64,000 bases of DNA from Symbiodinium natans. Its lineage: Eukaryota > Sar > Dinophyceae > Suessiales > Symbiodiniaceae. The stretch lies in assembly GCA_905221605.1 (NCBI GenBank), contig CAJNDS010000846.1:185001-249000 (forward strand), written 5' to 3'. This document shows, one piece after another, positions 41,760 to 53,774 of this stretch (position 1 is its first letter; each line of letters begins with the position of its first letter). The notes below the pieces were generated by a model. It was not told where the DNA came from. It saw nothing but the letters and a program-made list of their open reading frames with translations, and did no database searches. Position numbers and translations under genes: made by a program.

Positions 41760-43987
41760 AGAAGGCCGCAAGCCCTAAACATGTGGCTAGAGGTTTTTGA
41801 ACGATATGTTAGGCTTTCGGATGCAGGATAAGATTCCACAGGGATGCGGCTGAAGATCTGCTTTGGATTCAAGATGGGATTGCGCCCGTCGTTCCTAGAC
41901 CCCCGCCAGCATAGCTCGACTGGAATCGAGACCAGGGGTGGTGCATGGTTTTAACATTCCCCCTGTGACATAAGCCAGGCATGGACAGAGCGGGACAACC
42001 CTAAGCATCCTGAAGCCAACCAGAAACCTAAACCCTCGACAGCCCTGAACCCATAACCATCCCTCAACGTCCCACATTTGTGTAACCCCCAAAACCGAAA
42101 ACACGCATCCCGCCACATCCAGCAAATGATGCCAGGTGACTGGGCTCGAGCCCGGTCAGCTGAATTTGGGGTTTCCTGGTCCCTGCACTCAAAACAGCAA
42201 TGGCGTTTTCGGGCCGTCGAGGGTTGAGACCTTTAGGGTCTTCGGGAATCTGCAGCTGGAGTACAGTCTGACCCAACACCCCCGCGATGCAGGATGCTGC
42301 TGCGAAGACGGCCGGAGCCTACCTCTTTGGCCCGAACCCCCAAGCGCCGATTCAGTTCAGGGTGGACCCAGGTTTAGGGTTCAGGGCTTCAGGCCCTAGC
42401 CGGAGCTTGTCAGGATTCCGAATAAAGAGGTGGGGGCTCTTACTCGAGTCCCCGGTCCCCTGCAGCTATCTTTCATAAGATTCCCTCAAACAGGAATCTC
42501 ACCCCAAACCCCCAACCCTGAGTCCATAAAGCCGTCCGAAACACCCCTACCACAACTACTGGCAACACAAAACAAATGAAAGCAACATAACACTAGCAAC
42601 AACTATGTCGATAAGGAGAGTACAAAAAAACATACCAGCAACAACATTAAGAGTCATAACGCTAAGAATCATAATCGCAATCCTAAGGAAGCCCATTTGG
42701 CAACTATCTGATCGAAACAATACTTATCACACAATCTGTACAGGAACGCTGCCTCACCATCATTGCGCGCCAGGTGACACTATCGAGAAGAATACAAATA
42801 ACAATGACAACGAACAGCCCAATACGAGCCAAACATACAATTCCCTGGAAGCAAAAGACCTCCGCGGCCTTCGCAGCAACTGGAGGTTCCGAATTTTCCA
42901 TGCCTTCCCCGTCTCGGAAGCATTTCTCGGGGGCTGCACACCCCCTGCAAGTCTCATCGAGACTTGCATGTCTCTGATCCGACTCCCTGGGGCCCTTGCA
43001 CGAAGGGCTCGGGATTTATGTCTCACGCCTCTATGGGGCTTAGATCCGAGGTGTACTTGGAGTTTATTACACATGCTATGACCTCAGAGCTTCGGTTCTC
43101 AGGCCTCGAGCCTCAACCCTAGTTAAACAATAGGCCCACTTTTTTAAATCGTGCACTCCTTCAAAACAAAGTTCCCCTGGGGGCGGGCTTATGGTTTAGC
43201 GTTTGGTATAGGGTTTAGGACTTGAGGTTTAGGGTTTGGGGTTTGCTTAGCCCATGGTTTCGGGTTCGAGGGTTTGGGGCTTAAGGTGTTGCGCCTGATT
43301 CCGTGCAAGGGCCCTCGGCTGGCACTAAGTTGCCTAGCTGCAAGGGCCATGTCTGCTTCGCAGACAAACGCCCGTGATTTCCTCCCGTCTGGTCGTCCCA
43401 GAACCCCGTAATCTGGGGGCCTCAAGAATTAAAACAGGATTTTGGGGGTTATTATCGTATAAACATAGGGGGACCACAGGGGAAAACAATTGTAACTATT
43501 CCGACCCCGAAATTACACCCTCAACCCTAAAGCCCTACACCCTCAAGAGGAGGGTATGGACTTTCGACACCGACACCTCAAGCCGACGGAAGATTCCCAT
43601 GAAGGATTAGGTTTAGTGTTCAATTCGGGTTTTGCTCTTCGGACCTTTCGCAGTGGAGGAAAATGGGTTGAATCAGGGTTACCATGCCAAGAGAGTTTAT
43701 CGAATACTGAAGCTCGGCGATCGCTGCGGAGGAGAAACTTCCCGCAGCTAGGCTCCAAAGGCCTTCGTGGCATGCATGTGAATCCTTACTTCCCGCACTG
43801 CTGCAGTCACCCCCCAAAACCCAAACCCCGGCAGAAGCCGCAGATTCGCCAGGGATCAGGTGCTTGTACTTTCACCCTACGACCCCTACTGTAGCACATC
43901 TCACATCAACCCTCCCCAACTCCCCATGGCCTCCGCCGGGCTTCGGATTTTGGGGGGAGAAGCCTCCCTAGATGTAGACTTACAGAC

Positions 43988-44095
43988 CCTAAGGGTCCAT
44001 GTACCCATATAGTATACACTTGGGCCTTAAAGGGTTTCCCATAGAGTAGCTCTAGGGTCCAAGTATCTACTATGTGGGTACATGGACCCTTAGGG
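43988..44095. mobile_element. Foldback element, family 2
   Basis: Arms CCCTAAGGGTCCATGTACCC and complement near 44076-44095. Related copies at 61214-61314 and, more diverged, 56880-56994. Confidence 0.72.
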
Positions 44096-45922
44096 AGAGG
44101 GCGCAGCCGCGCCCCGGAGCCCCCCCGGCATTTTCTGGGGCGGCTTAGCTCCGGTAGCCGCCGGCGCTGCCGGCAGAAGCCTCCCGGAAGCCGTAGTTGT
44201 TGTTGCTTTCTTTTTTTGTTTCCACTAAATAAACAAATATAAACAAATAAGTATATATATATATACTTATTTATTCATTCTTGTTTTTTCTTGGGGGGGA
44301 GGTTTGTTTTTTGTTGTTTGTTTTTTTTTTTGGGGGGGGGGGGGGGAGGCTTAGGGATTACGAGTTCGACATTGGGGTTTGGGGAGCTGAAGCTGCATCC
44401 TTGCTTGCTTGTACCCACGGCCCAAACCCTTAAGTCCTTAAGCCTCCACACCCTCTGAACACAGGCAGACCCTCGGGGCAAGGAAAAGCGCAAACAAAAA
44501 GGCACACAACCTTCCAGGATTCCAGGCAGGTGGGATGACGAGCAAGAGAACCCTGCAAAACCTTGAATCCCAGAATCCGAAACTCCCCAAACCCGTGAAG
44601 TCAACCACACTGTGCCAGCGCCTCGTCGAAGTAGATGATGGTGGCATGCTTGGGGCTGGTCCTGGATGTGGGACGCCCTAAACAAACCTCGAAACCCCAA
44701 AACCCTGACGACTCAGGGTTCAGGTTTGGGTGGTTGCGAACTCGCACCCGGAAGCAGTCGTGTAGCCGTCTTTTCTTGCTTTGGTGCTTCTGCTTCGCAT
44801 AAAGCGCTACTCGCAGGAGATGACGTGAGCCCTTGAGGGTTGATAGCCCATAAGCCTTGGTAGAGAATACACAGCACTTACAGCGTGGGGGGGCACATGA
44901 GGGCACAAGATGCCGACGTTAAGGGTTCATCTGGCCCGCGACAGCAAGGCACCAACCTCGACCCTGACAGGCCTGCTATCATGAATCCTGCATCCGACGA
45001 CGACCAAGATGCAAAGCCGAAACACACGCCCAAACCTCAGAAAAAAAAAAAAAAAAACACGACAACTGCAAAGCAACCGTGGGCATCTATCTCAAGACAG
45101 CAAACGTCCTAAAGCACTAGAGTAGCAAGCGCACTACACGACAAAACTTGACCTAAATCAAGAAAAGAAAGGAGCCAAATCTAGCCCGAAAGCGCGCACG
45201 GCATCGAACCACCGAAACCCAAAGCCTCCCAAGACCTCGAACCCCAAAATCGGAATCACAACCTTAAGACAAAAGCCTCAACAATAACTCAGCCCCAAAC
45301 CCCTAAACGCCTAAACCCCTGAACCGCTAATTTCCTGAACTCCAACCCCTAAACCCCTGAACTCCAAACCATAAACCCTAAACCCTAAACCCCAAACCCT
45401 AAACCTTAAACCCTAGACCCTAAACCCCAAAAGCCCCTAAGCTCAAAGAACACAGAGGCCGGCACACGCCCGGATGCATGGAGGCTCCGAGGCCTCAGCC
45501 AAGCAGATGGCCCTCTGTCAAAACAGAGGGCGTCGAGAATTTTGGGGTTTAGGGTTTAGACCTAGGGTTTAGGGTTTATAGGGTTTAGGGTGTTTAGGGT
45601 TTAGGGCATTTCGGGTTTAGGGTATTCAGGGTTTAGGGTACGTAGGGAGCCCAAACAAGGAACTCAGGGTTTGGACCAACCCCCCCCCTCCCCCCAAACC
45701 CAAAAAACCCCCCAAATGCCAACGCATAAGTTCTCTGACTTAGGCGCCCTTGTTAGGTTCCTATACAGTACGGCGCCTTATACAAAGGTATAAACATATA
45801 CCAGCATATCAGCAAATACTCATAGAATATATAGTTACATAGTAGTTGAACATCAAATCAAAAACTATAGCTGCATAGTAATGAATATTGTAGTACAGTC
45901 CTATAGTACTATAGTCATATGG

Positions 45923-46016
45923 TGGCTGTCAAAAGTATGATCCCTTTTGGGGTACCCTTAATATTAGGTGCCGTAGCATAATAGGGATCCAAAAAGGGAC
46001 CATGATTTTGACAACT
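45923..46016. mobile_element. Foldback element, family 4
   Basis: Arms TGGCTGTCAAAAGTATGATC and an approximate complement (GACCATGATTTTGACAACTA), around CCCTTTTGG/CCAAAAAGGG. Confidence 0.7.
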
Positions 46017-46096
46017 ACGCATATAGCGATATAAGAATCCGATAGTAGAATCCTGATAAAAAAAAAACGAATGGGCAAAGGGTTTAAGGTTGGCCC

Positions 46097-49000
46097 CTGA
46101 GGACGCAACACATAGAGGCAAGCTCTTCCGCGAGCTGATCCTCCGCAGTGTTCTACTTTTTAAGAGGGGGATTTGAGGTCTAGGGTTTAGGATTTAGGGT
46201 TTAGGGTTTAGGGCTAGGGTTTAGGGCTTAGGCTTGTTCTTATGATAAGGATTTAGGGTTTGAGGGTTCAGGTGTGCTTATGGCGTCTTCTTCTTCTTCT
46301 TCTTCTTCTTCTTCTTGGCCTGTGAAAGTCTTCTGGAAGCTTCGGACTTCGGGGCCCCATGGTTTTGAAGGTCTTGGGTGCCTGCCCTTGAATGGTTCTT
46401 GGGAGCCTCTGCTAGACTCTCAGGGTTCTACCTTGGACCCTTGCGGTTGTACCCTTGGGTTTTGGGGGTCCCATGTTTAAGGATCCCTAAGGGAATATAA
46501 GGGCCATGTTAGGAGTATGTTAAAGGGAACCTTTAGGGGTACAACCTTAGGGGTCCGAGTCTGAATCCCTTGATAGACAGGTTTATAGGTTGGGATGTTC
46601 CCCCTTATACTAACAGTCCTTAGAAGGGATTATAGTACCTCTATTATAGTCTCAAGTAAGGACTGTTAGTATCAGGGGGAACATCCCAAGTTATAGGCTT
46701 TTGCAAGGCTTCATCAGGCAGAGCACACAGCAGCTGCCATGTCACTGTGCTTGAAGGGTTGAAGGATTGGGGGCGTGTTGAACAAGGTTGCCATGCAAAG
46801 AGGGTGCTTGATTCTGTGTAAATGGAGTGTGTACGGGAATCTGAACCCAAGAAGGGGACTGATAAAGTACTACAGGGCATCCTGGTAAAAGGCTTTCTTG
46901 GTGCAGTGGGGAGTCGCGATTTGCAGTGGAAGTAGTAGTTGGGTGCTTGATTAGCTACTTTGCATGTTTGGCACAGGCCCCGATTCAGGAAATCAGGCAG
47001 CCTGTTTCCTCAGCCACCGCTTGCGCGCTTCCATCTAAACCATGCAAGCGAAACTCACCACCCATGCTGCACGAGCTCTAAGCCACGAAGCCCCCACCTG
47101 AATGTGCAAAGGCCACGCAGGGTCTTCTCAGTTCATGCGAAAAAAAACCTTAAGCCCTAAACCCTAAACCCTTAGCCCTAAACCAAACCCTAAACCCTAA
47201 ACCCTAAACCCTAAACCCTGCTGTGGTACTGTGGGGCCTATGGCACGTTCCTTGTAAGCAGCCCAAGCTTCCAACAAAAAGATGCCTGGGCGGCCACTTC
47301 TTAAGCCAGAAGTACTCCCTGACACCCGGAGTCCCCGAGCATACTGTAGGGGCCTGAATAACTTTTAACAGGGTTTTGGGGGCTATTAGAGTAAAATTTT
47401 AAAACGGGAAGGAACACTATTAGTAAGTATTCCGACTTGCTAACAACTTAGGAGCCCGGGAGTCCTTGGGTGCATCACCGCATCCGGTCATAGTGGCAGT
47501 TCGCTGACGACCCTGCCACTGCCTGCAGGCTTTGGGGTTCAGGACGGGCGCAAGGTGTCATAATCCTTGTTCAGGGTTTCGAGTTTAGGGTTTAGACTTT
47601 AGGGTATCTTGTTCTGTGACAGTTCCCAAATCTATCCAAATCTGGTGTCACCTTCTGCCAGAGCACTACCACTCATGGAGATCTCATCCGCCACGGGCCC
47701 GAGACAGGCAGAGAGAGAGAGAGACAGATAGAGAAAGAGAGCGAGGGGCCACAGAGAGAGCGACAGAGAGACAGAGAGAAAACAAAAGACACCAAATGAA
47801 GAAGAAAGAGAGCGAGCGCACAAGGTGGTCCGAGCATGCAGTTGCATACAGTCGGAGGAGCTACAATAATCCATCATCGACAGACCTGTATAACACAAGG
47901 CAGCTTCTTGTGGACACAAAGCACGCAACCCGAAATCACCTGGACACTTCCCTGAACCCTAAACCCGAAATCACCTGGACACTTCCCTAAACCTCAAACC
48001 CGAAAGCCTAAATCCTAAACCCTAACTAAGCCCTAAACCCAATTGCCTGGGTGAGGGCGGGTCAAGATCCTTGGCCGGCGACAGGCTCACCGCCACTTGG
48101 CTGCCAGACTGCCTGGCTCCGGTCTACTCACATTCGACATCGAGGTGCAGGAAAGCAAAGTAAAGTCGAAGGCGAAGCAAAGGCGTGTATGTGTGTGTGT
48201 GTCCTCCTGCAGCCAGGAAAGCTGTGGTCTTTCGTATACAAAAGACGATCATGCAGGCGTACATATCCCAATGATCGCATGTTTTCTTTGTGCCTTTTGC
48301 CAAGTTTTTAGGGATCCCTGGTTTTTGGGGGTCTCTGGTTGTAGGGAGATCTGGTTGCAGATCTTTGGGTGGTGGTGAAAGGATACGTGGAGCAGAGGAC
48401 GAAACTTCCGCGGCCTGTGTGCGCCCGAGCCAGAGCTCAGTGCTATAACTTCGACACGGCACGGCATTTGGGCGAAAACCTACCAACCACTGACCTGCAA
48501 GTTGACATGTAGCTTGGCTTGAAAAGGGAAGATCTAAGCACCTCATCTGAGGGTTTCCGAAATTGCGGCTACCGGCTACCGTATTGGGGTCCTTATTATC
48601 AAGGGATCCTACTATTTGGGGATCTATACCGGGGTCCCCGATTTTCGAAAACCCCCATATGCTATCAATGGAGATATGAACACACGTGCGCGGGGCCTCC
48701 AGCACCAGCAGCAGGGCTCCAGAAATTTCACCGGCTCCTCCCCGTTCGAATGTGCAGGGCTCCATGACCCCAAGGCAGCCCTAAGCCCAAAGCCCAAAGC
48801 CCTAAGCCCTAACCCTCAACCCTAGCCCGAAGCCCTAGCCCTAAACCCTAAACCCCCACGCAGGGCTCCAGGTACCGGAGGAGTTCAGGGTTTGCAGTCT
48901 AGGGTTAAGGGTTGCTTTCGTAGGCCAGGGTCTGGGGATGCTAGACATTTTGCTGCCGGACCGGCTGTGCTACTGGCAGCCAGATCTTCCAGAGCATCCT

Positions 49001-51720
49001 AAGAACAGTAAGGGTGCCCTTTAACGTGGCTTATAAGGGAGCCTAACCCCTAAACGCTTCCAGAAGCTTTTCCCCAAATCCTAAACCCTAAACCCCGAAA
49101 CTTTAGGGGTTGTAGGGGTTTAGGGCTTGACTTACGGTTTGGGGTGTGGGGCCCCATAAACCGTAGCTCCCAACCTCCGCCGCATCTAACTTGCCGTGTT
49201 CCGTGTGTGTTCCGGGAAAGGGTTTAGGGTTTAGGGTTTAGAAGGGTTAAGGGTTAAGGGTTTAGGGTTTAGGGTGAGGGATCAGGGTTTAGGGTTTAAG
49301 GGTTTAAGGGTTTAGGGTTTAGGGTGAGGGATTAGGGTTTAGGGTTTAGGGATTAGGCTTTAGGGCTTAGGTAGGTCTTCAGCCCTGAGAGGCCGTCCAG
49401 GCGGTCGGCGTTCTCAGGCATCGACATCGTCCCGGTCACGTGGCCTGCAGAGGGCCCCAAACCCTGGAGGTTTAGGGTTTAGGGTTTAGGGTTTAGGGTT
49501 TAGGGTTTAGGGTTTAGGGTTTAGGGTTCAGGGGAGCCCTGATCCCCTGAACTCCTGAACTCCTGAACTCCTCACCGAACTAAACCCCAAAGCCCCAAAC
49601 TCCTAAACCCCGAAAGTCCTCAAATTCCTAAATCCCTAAACTCCGAAACCCCGACATTCCTAACCTCCTAGACTCCTCAACTCCTAAACCCTAAAGCCAG
49701 AAAGCCAAACCATGGAGCGCCTAGGGTGAATGGTCCAGACTTCCAGACCGAAGCCCAAACCCCATTACACGTAGGATTTAGGAGTTGAGGAGTTTAGGTT
49801 TAGGAGTTTAGGAGTTTAGGAGTGAGGAGTTGAGGGTTTAGGAGCTTAGGGTTTAGGCTTCAGCGTCTTGAGTGCGGTTTTCATGGCTACAGCCAGAACT
49901 CCAAGGAACCAACTTGTTGACCGAAATGTCTTCGAAGCAGTCCCTTCAAACTGAGGGTACCAGTGGTATACTGAAAGGCACCAGGGTCCCGCACACATAC
50001 CTAAGGGCGAATTAAGCACTGTATAAGGCGTGGATGAGGACTCCATCCACTCGAACCTATGATAGCTGATCCATGAACCATCGGACAAAAACGAAGACTC
50101 CAGCGTGGCCCTAAGCCCGAGACCTTTCGCGGCGGTTTAGGTGTAACCTCAGGGCCCTAAACCCTAAACCCCCTAAACCCGAAACCCCTAAACCCTTAAC
50201 CCCTAAACCCTAAGCCCCCTAAACCCTAAAATCCTCGGGCTTAGGGCTTCGAAATCCGGAAACCCATCGGCCTTTGATGACCAGCTGAGCTGCGTGGCCC
50301 GCCGGCATGAAGAGCTGAAAGTCCAGGGTCCTGGGTTGAGGGTTGAGGGTTTGGGGTTTAGGGTTTGGGGTTTAGGGGTTTGGGGTTTGGGGTTTAGGGG
50401 TTTCGGGTTTGGGGTTTAGGGGTTTCGGGTTTGGGGTTTAGGGGTTTCGGGTTTGGGGTTTAGGGTTTGGGGTTTGGGGTTTGGGGTGGAGGATTTGGGG
50501 TGTATAAATCTGGTCTAAGGTTTAGGGATCTAGCGGATTGTGCCGTGTCTGGCGCATAGTAGCTGATAGTTATAGGCGCCTTGAATGCTCAGCCGACATT
50601 CCACACTTGTCTTGAGCATGTCCAGGTGAAATAGACTAGACCCAGGAAGAATTTAGGAAAAAAAAACAGCCCTTTTGGGTTTGAGGGGATTACAAGGGAA
50701 CCCCAACCCTTAAAAAAAGGGAATAAGGACCTTCTCCGGGTCCTAGTAGACAGCAACCAATAGATCAGCGAACGAACCAAGAAGCAACTGCCCCGAGAGT
50801 AGGAGCATAATATGCCTTCCGGGAGCCTCAGAAGGCCAAGCCGAAAAATGAAGAAAACCCAACATACCCTAAACCCTAAACCCTAAACCCTAAACCCTAA
50901 ACCCTAAACCCTAAACCCCAAGCAATCCGCCTCAAGATCCCTGAGCCCTATGAATCCCTGAACCCTGAAACCCTAAACCCCTCGCTTCCCATTTCCTACC
51001 TATGTCCTATTCCTGCAATGCTGAACCGGTAAACCAGTCCTGATGCCGCTCCATACCCCCCCCCCTCATTTTGAACCACAACTAAAGGCTAGTTGTCGAA
51101 GAGCCTTTTCGGCTTCAGACGCCTGGCTATATAAAGCCTAACCTCAAACCCAACATGAACCCTAAACCCTACAGAACGCCTTACCCTATGCCCACCATAA
51201 GCCCTCAACCGTCTTTAAAGCCTCACTCTAAACCCAATATGAATCCTAGACACTATAAACTTGGGATGTTGCCGCTTATACTAACAGTCCTTAATCGGGA
51301 TCATGATGAGGGGGTACTGTAATCCCTATAAAGGACTGTTATATGGGGGAACATCCCAACCCTAAGCCTACAACCCGAAAGCCCAAACACTCCTAAACCC
51401 TAAACGCTAAACCCTAAACAATAAACCCTAAGCCCTAAACCCTAAACCCTAAACCTCCCCCCAACCCTAAACCCTAAACCCTAAGCCCTAAACCCTAAGA
51501 CCTAGTGAAGGGCACCTGAGCCACAGGCTCGTGTAGGGGTAGCTCCAGAGCTTCCATGCTCAGCTGCTCAACTCCCGCCTGCGTTGAAGCCTACTTGCTT
51601 CAAGAGCTTAAGGCGTTGAGTTTCGGGCTTCAAGGTTTTCGGGCCATGCCAATATGAATGAGCGACCCGTACCTTCATGCGCATCCTTTTTAAGTCTCAG
51701 CAATGCTCGCAGCATGTGAC
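46097..51720 (-). CDS. Unidentified multi-exon gene (phase-compatible exon chain)
   Basis: Proposed exons: 51720-51673 (HMLRALLRLKKDAHE, GT donor), one near 51570-51515, 50330-50272 (TLDFQLFMPAGHAAQLVIK), 49444-49385 (HVTGTMSMPENADRLDGLS, possibly extended to about 49378), 48998-48947 (MLWKIWLPVAQPVRQQN), 48759-48697 (PCTFERGGAGEISGALLLVL), 47682-47652, 47522-47490, 47285-47251 (IFLLEAWAAYK), 46140-46097 (DQLAEELASMCCVL). The 50330/49444 junction restores a glycine codon in phase; several others also join in phase, some via GA donors. No known family matched. Exons may be missing and the chain could include more than one gene. Confidence 0.42.
46590..46689. mobile_element. Foldback MITE, family 1 (best copy)
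   Basis: 100 bp with inverted ends TTGGGATGTTCCCCCTTATA and its complement, plus inner TAACAGTCCTTA. TTATAGG precedes it and recurs one base after its right end, probably a target duplication. No coding capacity, so it would need a transposase in trans. Confidence 0.8.
49215..49530 (+). repeat. TTTAGGG arrays flanking an exon
   Basis: Blocks at about 49215-49370 and 49468-49530 surround the proposed exon 49385-49444. Confidence 0.85.
50335..50490 (+). repeat. Mixed TTTAGGG/TTTGGGG/TTTCGGG array
   Basis: A higher-order unit (GGGGTTTAGGGGTTTCGGGTTT) recurs at least three times, showing homogenisation above the single-unit level. Confidence 0.8.
50668..50750. repeat. Dispersed repeat, family 6, second copy
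   Basis: CCCTTTTGGGTTTGAGGGGA...AAGGACCTTCTCCGGGTCCTAG; see 54200-54275. Confidence 0.6.
51261..51359. mobile_element. Foldback MITE, family 1
   Basis: Same inverted ends and inner AGTCCTTA motif as 46590-46689, diverged in the loop. Confidence 0.78.
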
Positions 51721-53100
51721 CTTTTGAGACTATCATTCCCAGAAGAACACCTATATATATGTATGTATATATACATATGTATTTGTTTTTTGATACACGC
51801 ACTCACCAATATACCTATAAGGAGCCTATAATATACTTTAACCTGATTATGAATATGAAGTCTATTTCACATAGGATTGGCAGGTCAAGCTTTGACGTGA
51901 GCACTTTCCCTAAACTCCCAAGAAAACCTCCGAAAGGCCAGGCCCTGAACCTGCGGATCACGTACGGAAGGCCACTAATAAAGCCAAGGGTGTACAGTCA
52001 GTTCTGAACCTTTAAATTCCACGCCACAAACCCGACAACTCCAAGCCCCTGCCCCCCTCCCCCCCCCCTCCCCCCCCCCCCTCCCCCCCCCCAAAAAAAA
52101 AAAAAAACTCAAAGCCCTACTTACACGCCCTATGCAATTGCAACACCTACTTCTTCTAGACACTCCAATTCACACGTAGGCCCTGCAACCTCTACTTGGA
52201 GGTCCCTGGTTACTTAAAAACCCATTGATAAGTCTACCTATAACCTACTTGGAGGACTCAGGGGAGGCTATAAGTCAGTTATACTTGGGGCTATAAGTAC
52301 CCTGAACCTCCAAACTGTAGAGTTAGTCGATGCAGGGGTCCCACCTGGCAGGAGAAGCCCTGACCGCCTGCCACGCGCAACACGAGGTTGGGGTTGGGGG
52401 AGGGGGGGTTGAGGCGAAGGGCTAAAAGTGTTCGGGGTTCTTTTCAGGCAGTTCGGTGGCGGAAAGGAATATACCAGACTAGATCGAACAACGCCATGGA
52501 TGTACGGGCTTTTGTTTTGAAGGGTTTAGGGATTTAGCAGAGGTTTAACTTGGGTTGTTGAGATCTTAGTTTTTTGTTTAGTGCTGCTCAAACGCTGCCT
52601 GTACTACACCGTTTAGGTATGCTATCGTGCCACACTCAGGGCAGGAGCACAGCATGAGTGAATACGGGATTAGACCGCGGGCGCACCGCACTGAGCCCTG
52701 TCATTTGCTTCGTTGAACCCAGGACCCCCCCCTAGCACCAGAAGCCCCGGCCCGAAACCACAGGGTTTGGGGTTTAGAGTTGGGGGTTTAGGGTTTAGGG
52801 TTCTGTTCATGTTTTATAAAACATTAAAACCACAGGGTTTGGGGTTTAGAGTTTGGGGGTTAAGGGTTTAGGGGTTCTGTTCCAGCTTTGCACGACCAGA
52901 ACCCCGAGACACTCGCACCCTCAAGCCCTAAAGCCCCTGAAACCCTTGAGCCCTGAAACCCCTTAAACCCCTTAAACCCCTTAAACCCCTTAAACCCCTT
53001 AAACCCCTTAAACCCCTTAAACCCTTGAACCCCTAAACCCTCAAACCCCTCCCTTAAAAGCATAAACTCTTAAACCCCTCAACCCCAAACGTGCCTTTGA
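51721..53100. other. Spacer with repeats, microsatellite and weak exon signals
   Basis: Contains a C/G homopolymer block (52050-52110), a tandem duplication of a roughly 80-bp TTTAGGG-like unit (52760-52880), and (CCTTAAACC)n (52960-53030). Short phase-open segments near 52330-52385 and a minus-strand CSCPECGTIAYLN reading at about 52615-52655 are unsupported. Confidence 0.3.
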
Positions 53101-53110
53101 GGGGCTTGAG

Positions 53111-53589
53111 GATCACGCGCGAGATGCTCAATGCCGTGGCCGAGAGCCTAAAGACGGAGGGGACGAGCCCCGCTTTGTGAAATTGGTGCGCTTACACCCT
53201 ATGAACCGAAAACCCTAAACGCCAAACCCTGAACGCTAAACTCTGGGTCTTAAGGTTTAATGCCGAGACAGAGAGAGAGAGAGAGAGAGAGAAACTCAGG
53301 ATTGCTTGCTAAGGCTCCCAAGAGCGCACTACCCCCCGCTAGGGTTTATAGGGCTTACAGGTCTTTGAGGGTGCTCCGGGTTTGGGGTTCACCCTAAAGC
53401 CTATAAACCCCTGTGAGCCCCAAACCGCTAGATAGACCCTTAACCCCTCAACCCTAAACCTTACAACCCGAAAACCCCCCGCCCCGCAGCGAACTCCAGC
53501 CGTTCGGCATGCTGGGCCCTGGAGCTAAGCCTGCTCAGCTTTTAGGACATGCCGCAAATGGAGCGCGGATGTCCGCGCTCATGATGTGA
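53111..53589 (+). CDS. Possible two-exon terminal fragment, strand uncertain
   Basis: Plus strand: a segment at about 53111-53160 reads ITREMLNAVAESLKTE and can join in phase (GA donor) to 53490-53589, which follows a strong CCCCGCCCCGCAG acceptor and reads ELQPFGMLGPGAKPAQLL onward to TGA. The minus strand of the same DNA is also open (SRLSSRAQHAERLEFAAG), and all secure genes here are minus-strand. Confidence 0.3.
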
Positions 53590-53774
53590 AGCACACAGTG
53601 AACGGTTTAGGTTTTAGGGAAATCAGGCCATCGCAAGATTCAGCGTTCAAGGTGTCTTCCCTGAACCCTAAACCCTGAACCCTAAACCCTAACCCTACAC
53701 CCTAAGCAAACCCTAAACCCTTAAACCCCTGGCCCAAACCCTTAAAGCCTTCACCCCTGAAAGACCCTTCAGGT

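Larger units (their letters stand above)
41760..46096. other. Mixed unique and repeat sequence without a secure gene
   Basis: Weak coding signals: minus strand at about 42320-42370 (NRRLGVRAKE before GTAGGC); plus strand 42287-42370 (AAAKTAGAYLFGPNPQAP); minus strand at about 44640-44675 (TSPKHATIIYFDE before GCGCTGG, reminiscent of a Walker-B strand). These are incompatible on strand and none is chained. Also here are two foldback elements (43988-44095, 45923-46016), a TATATATA stretch near 44250 and diverged CCCTAAA blocks (45290-45430, 45540-45640). Confidence 0.35.

Noticed and set aside
48090-48180. FKBP-type isomerase C-terminus (LPGSGLLTFDIEVQ) on the plus strand
   Set aside because: Resembles the FKBP ending, but no upstream FKBP exon was found in the right order and the minus strand is also open.
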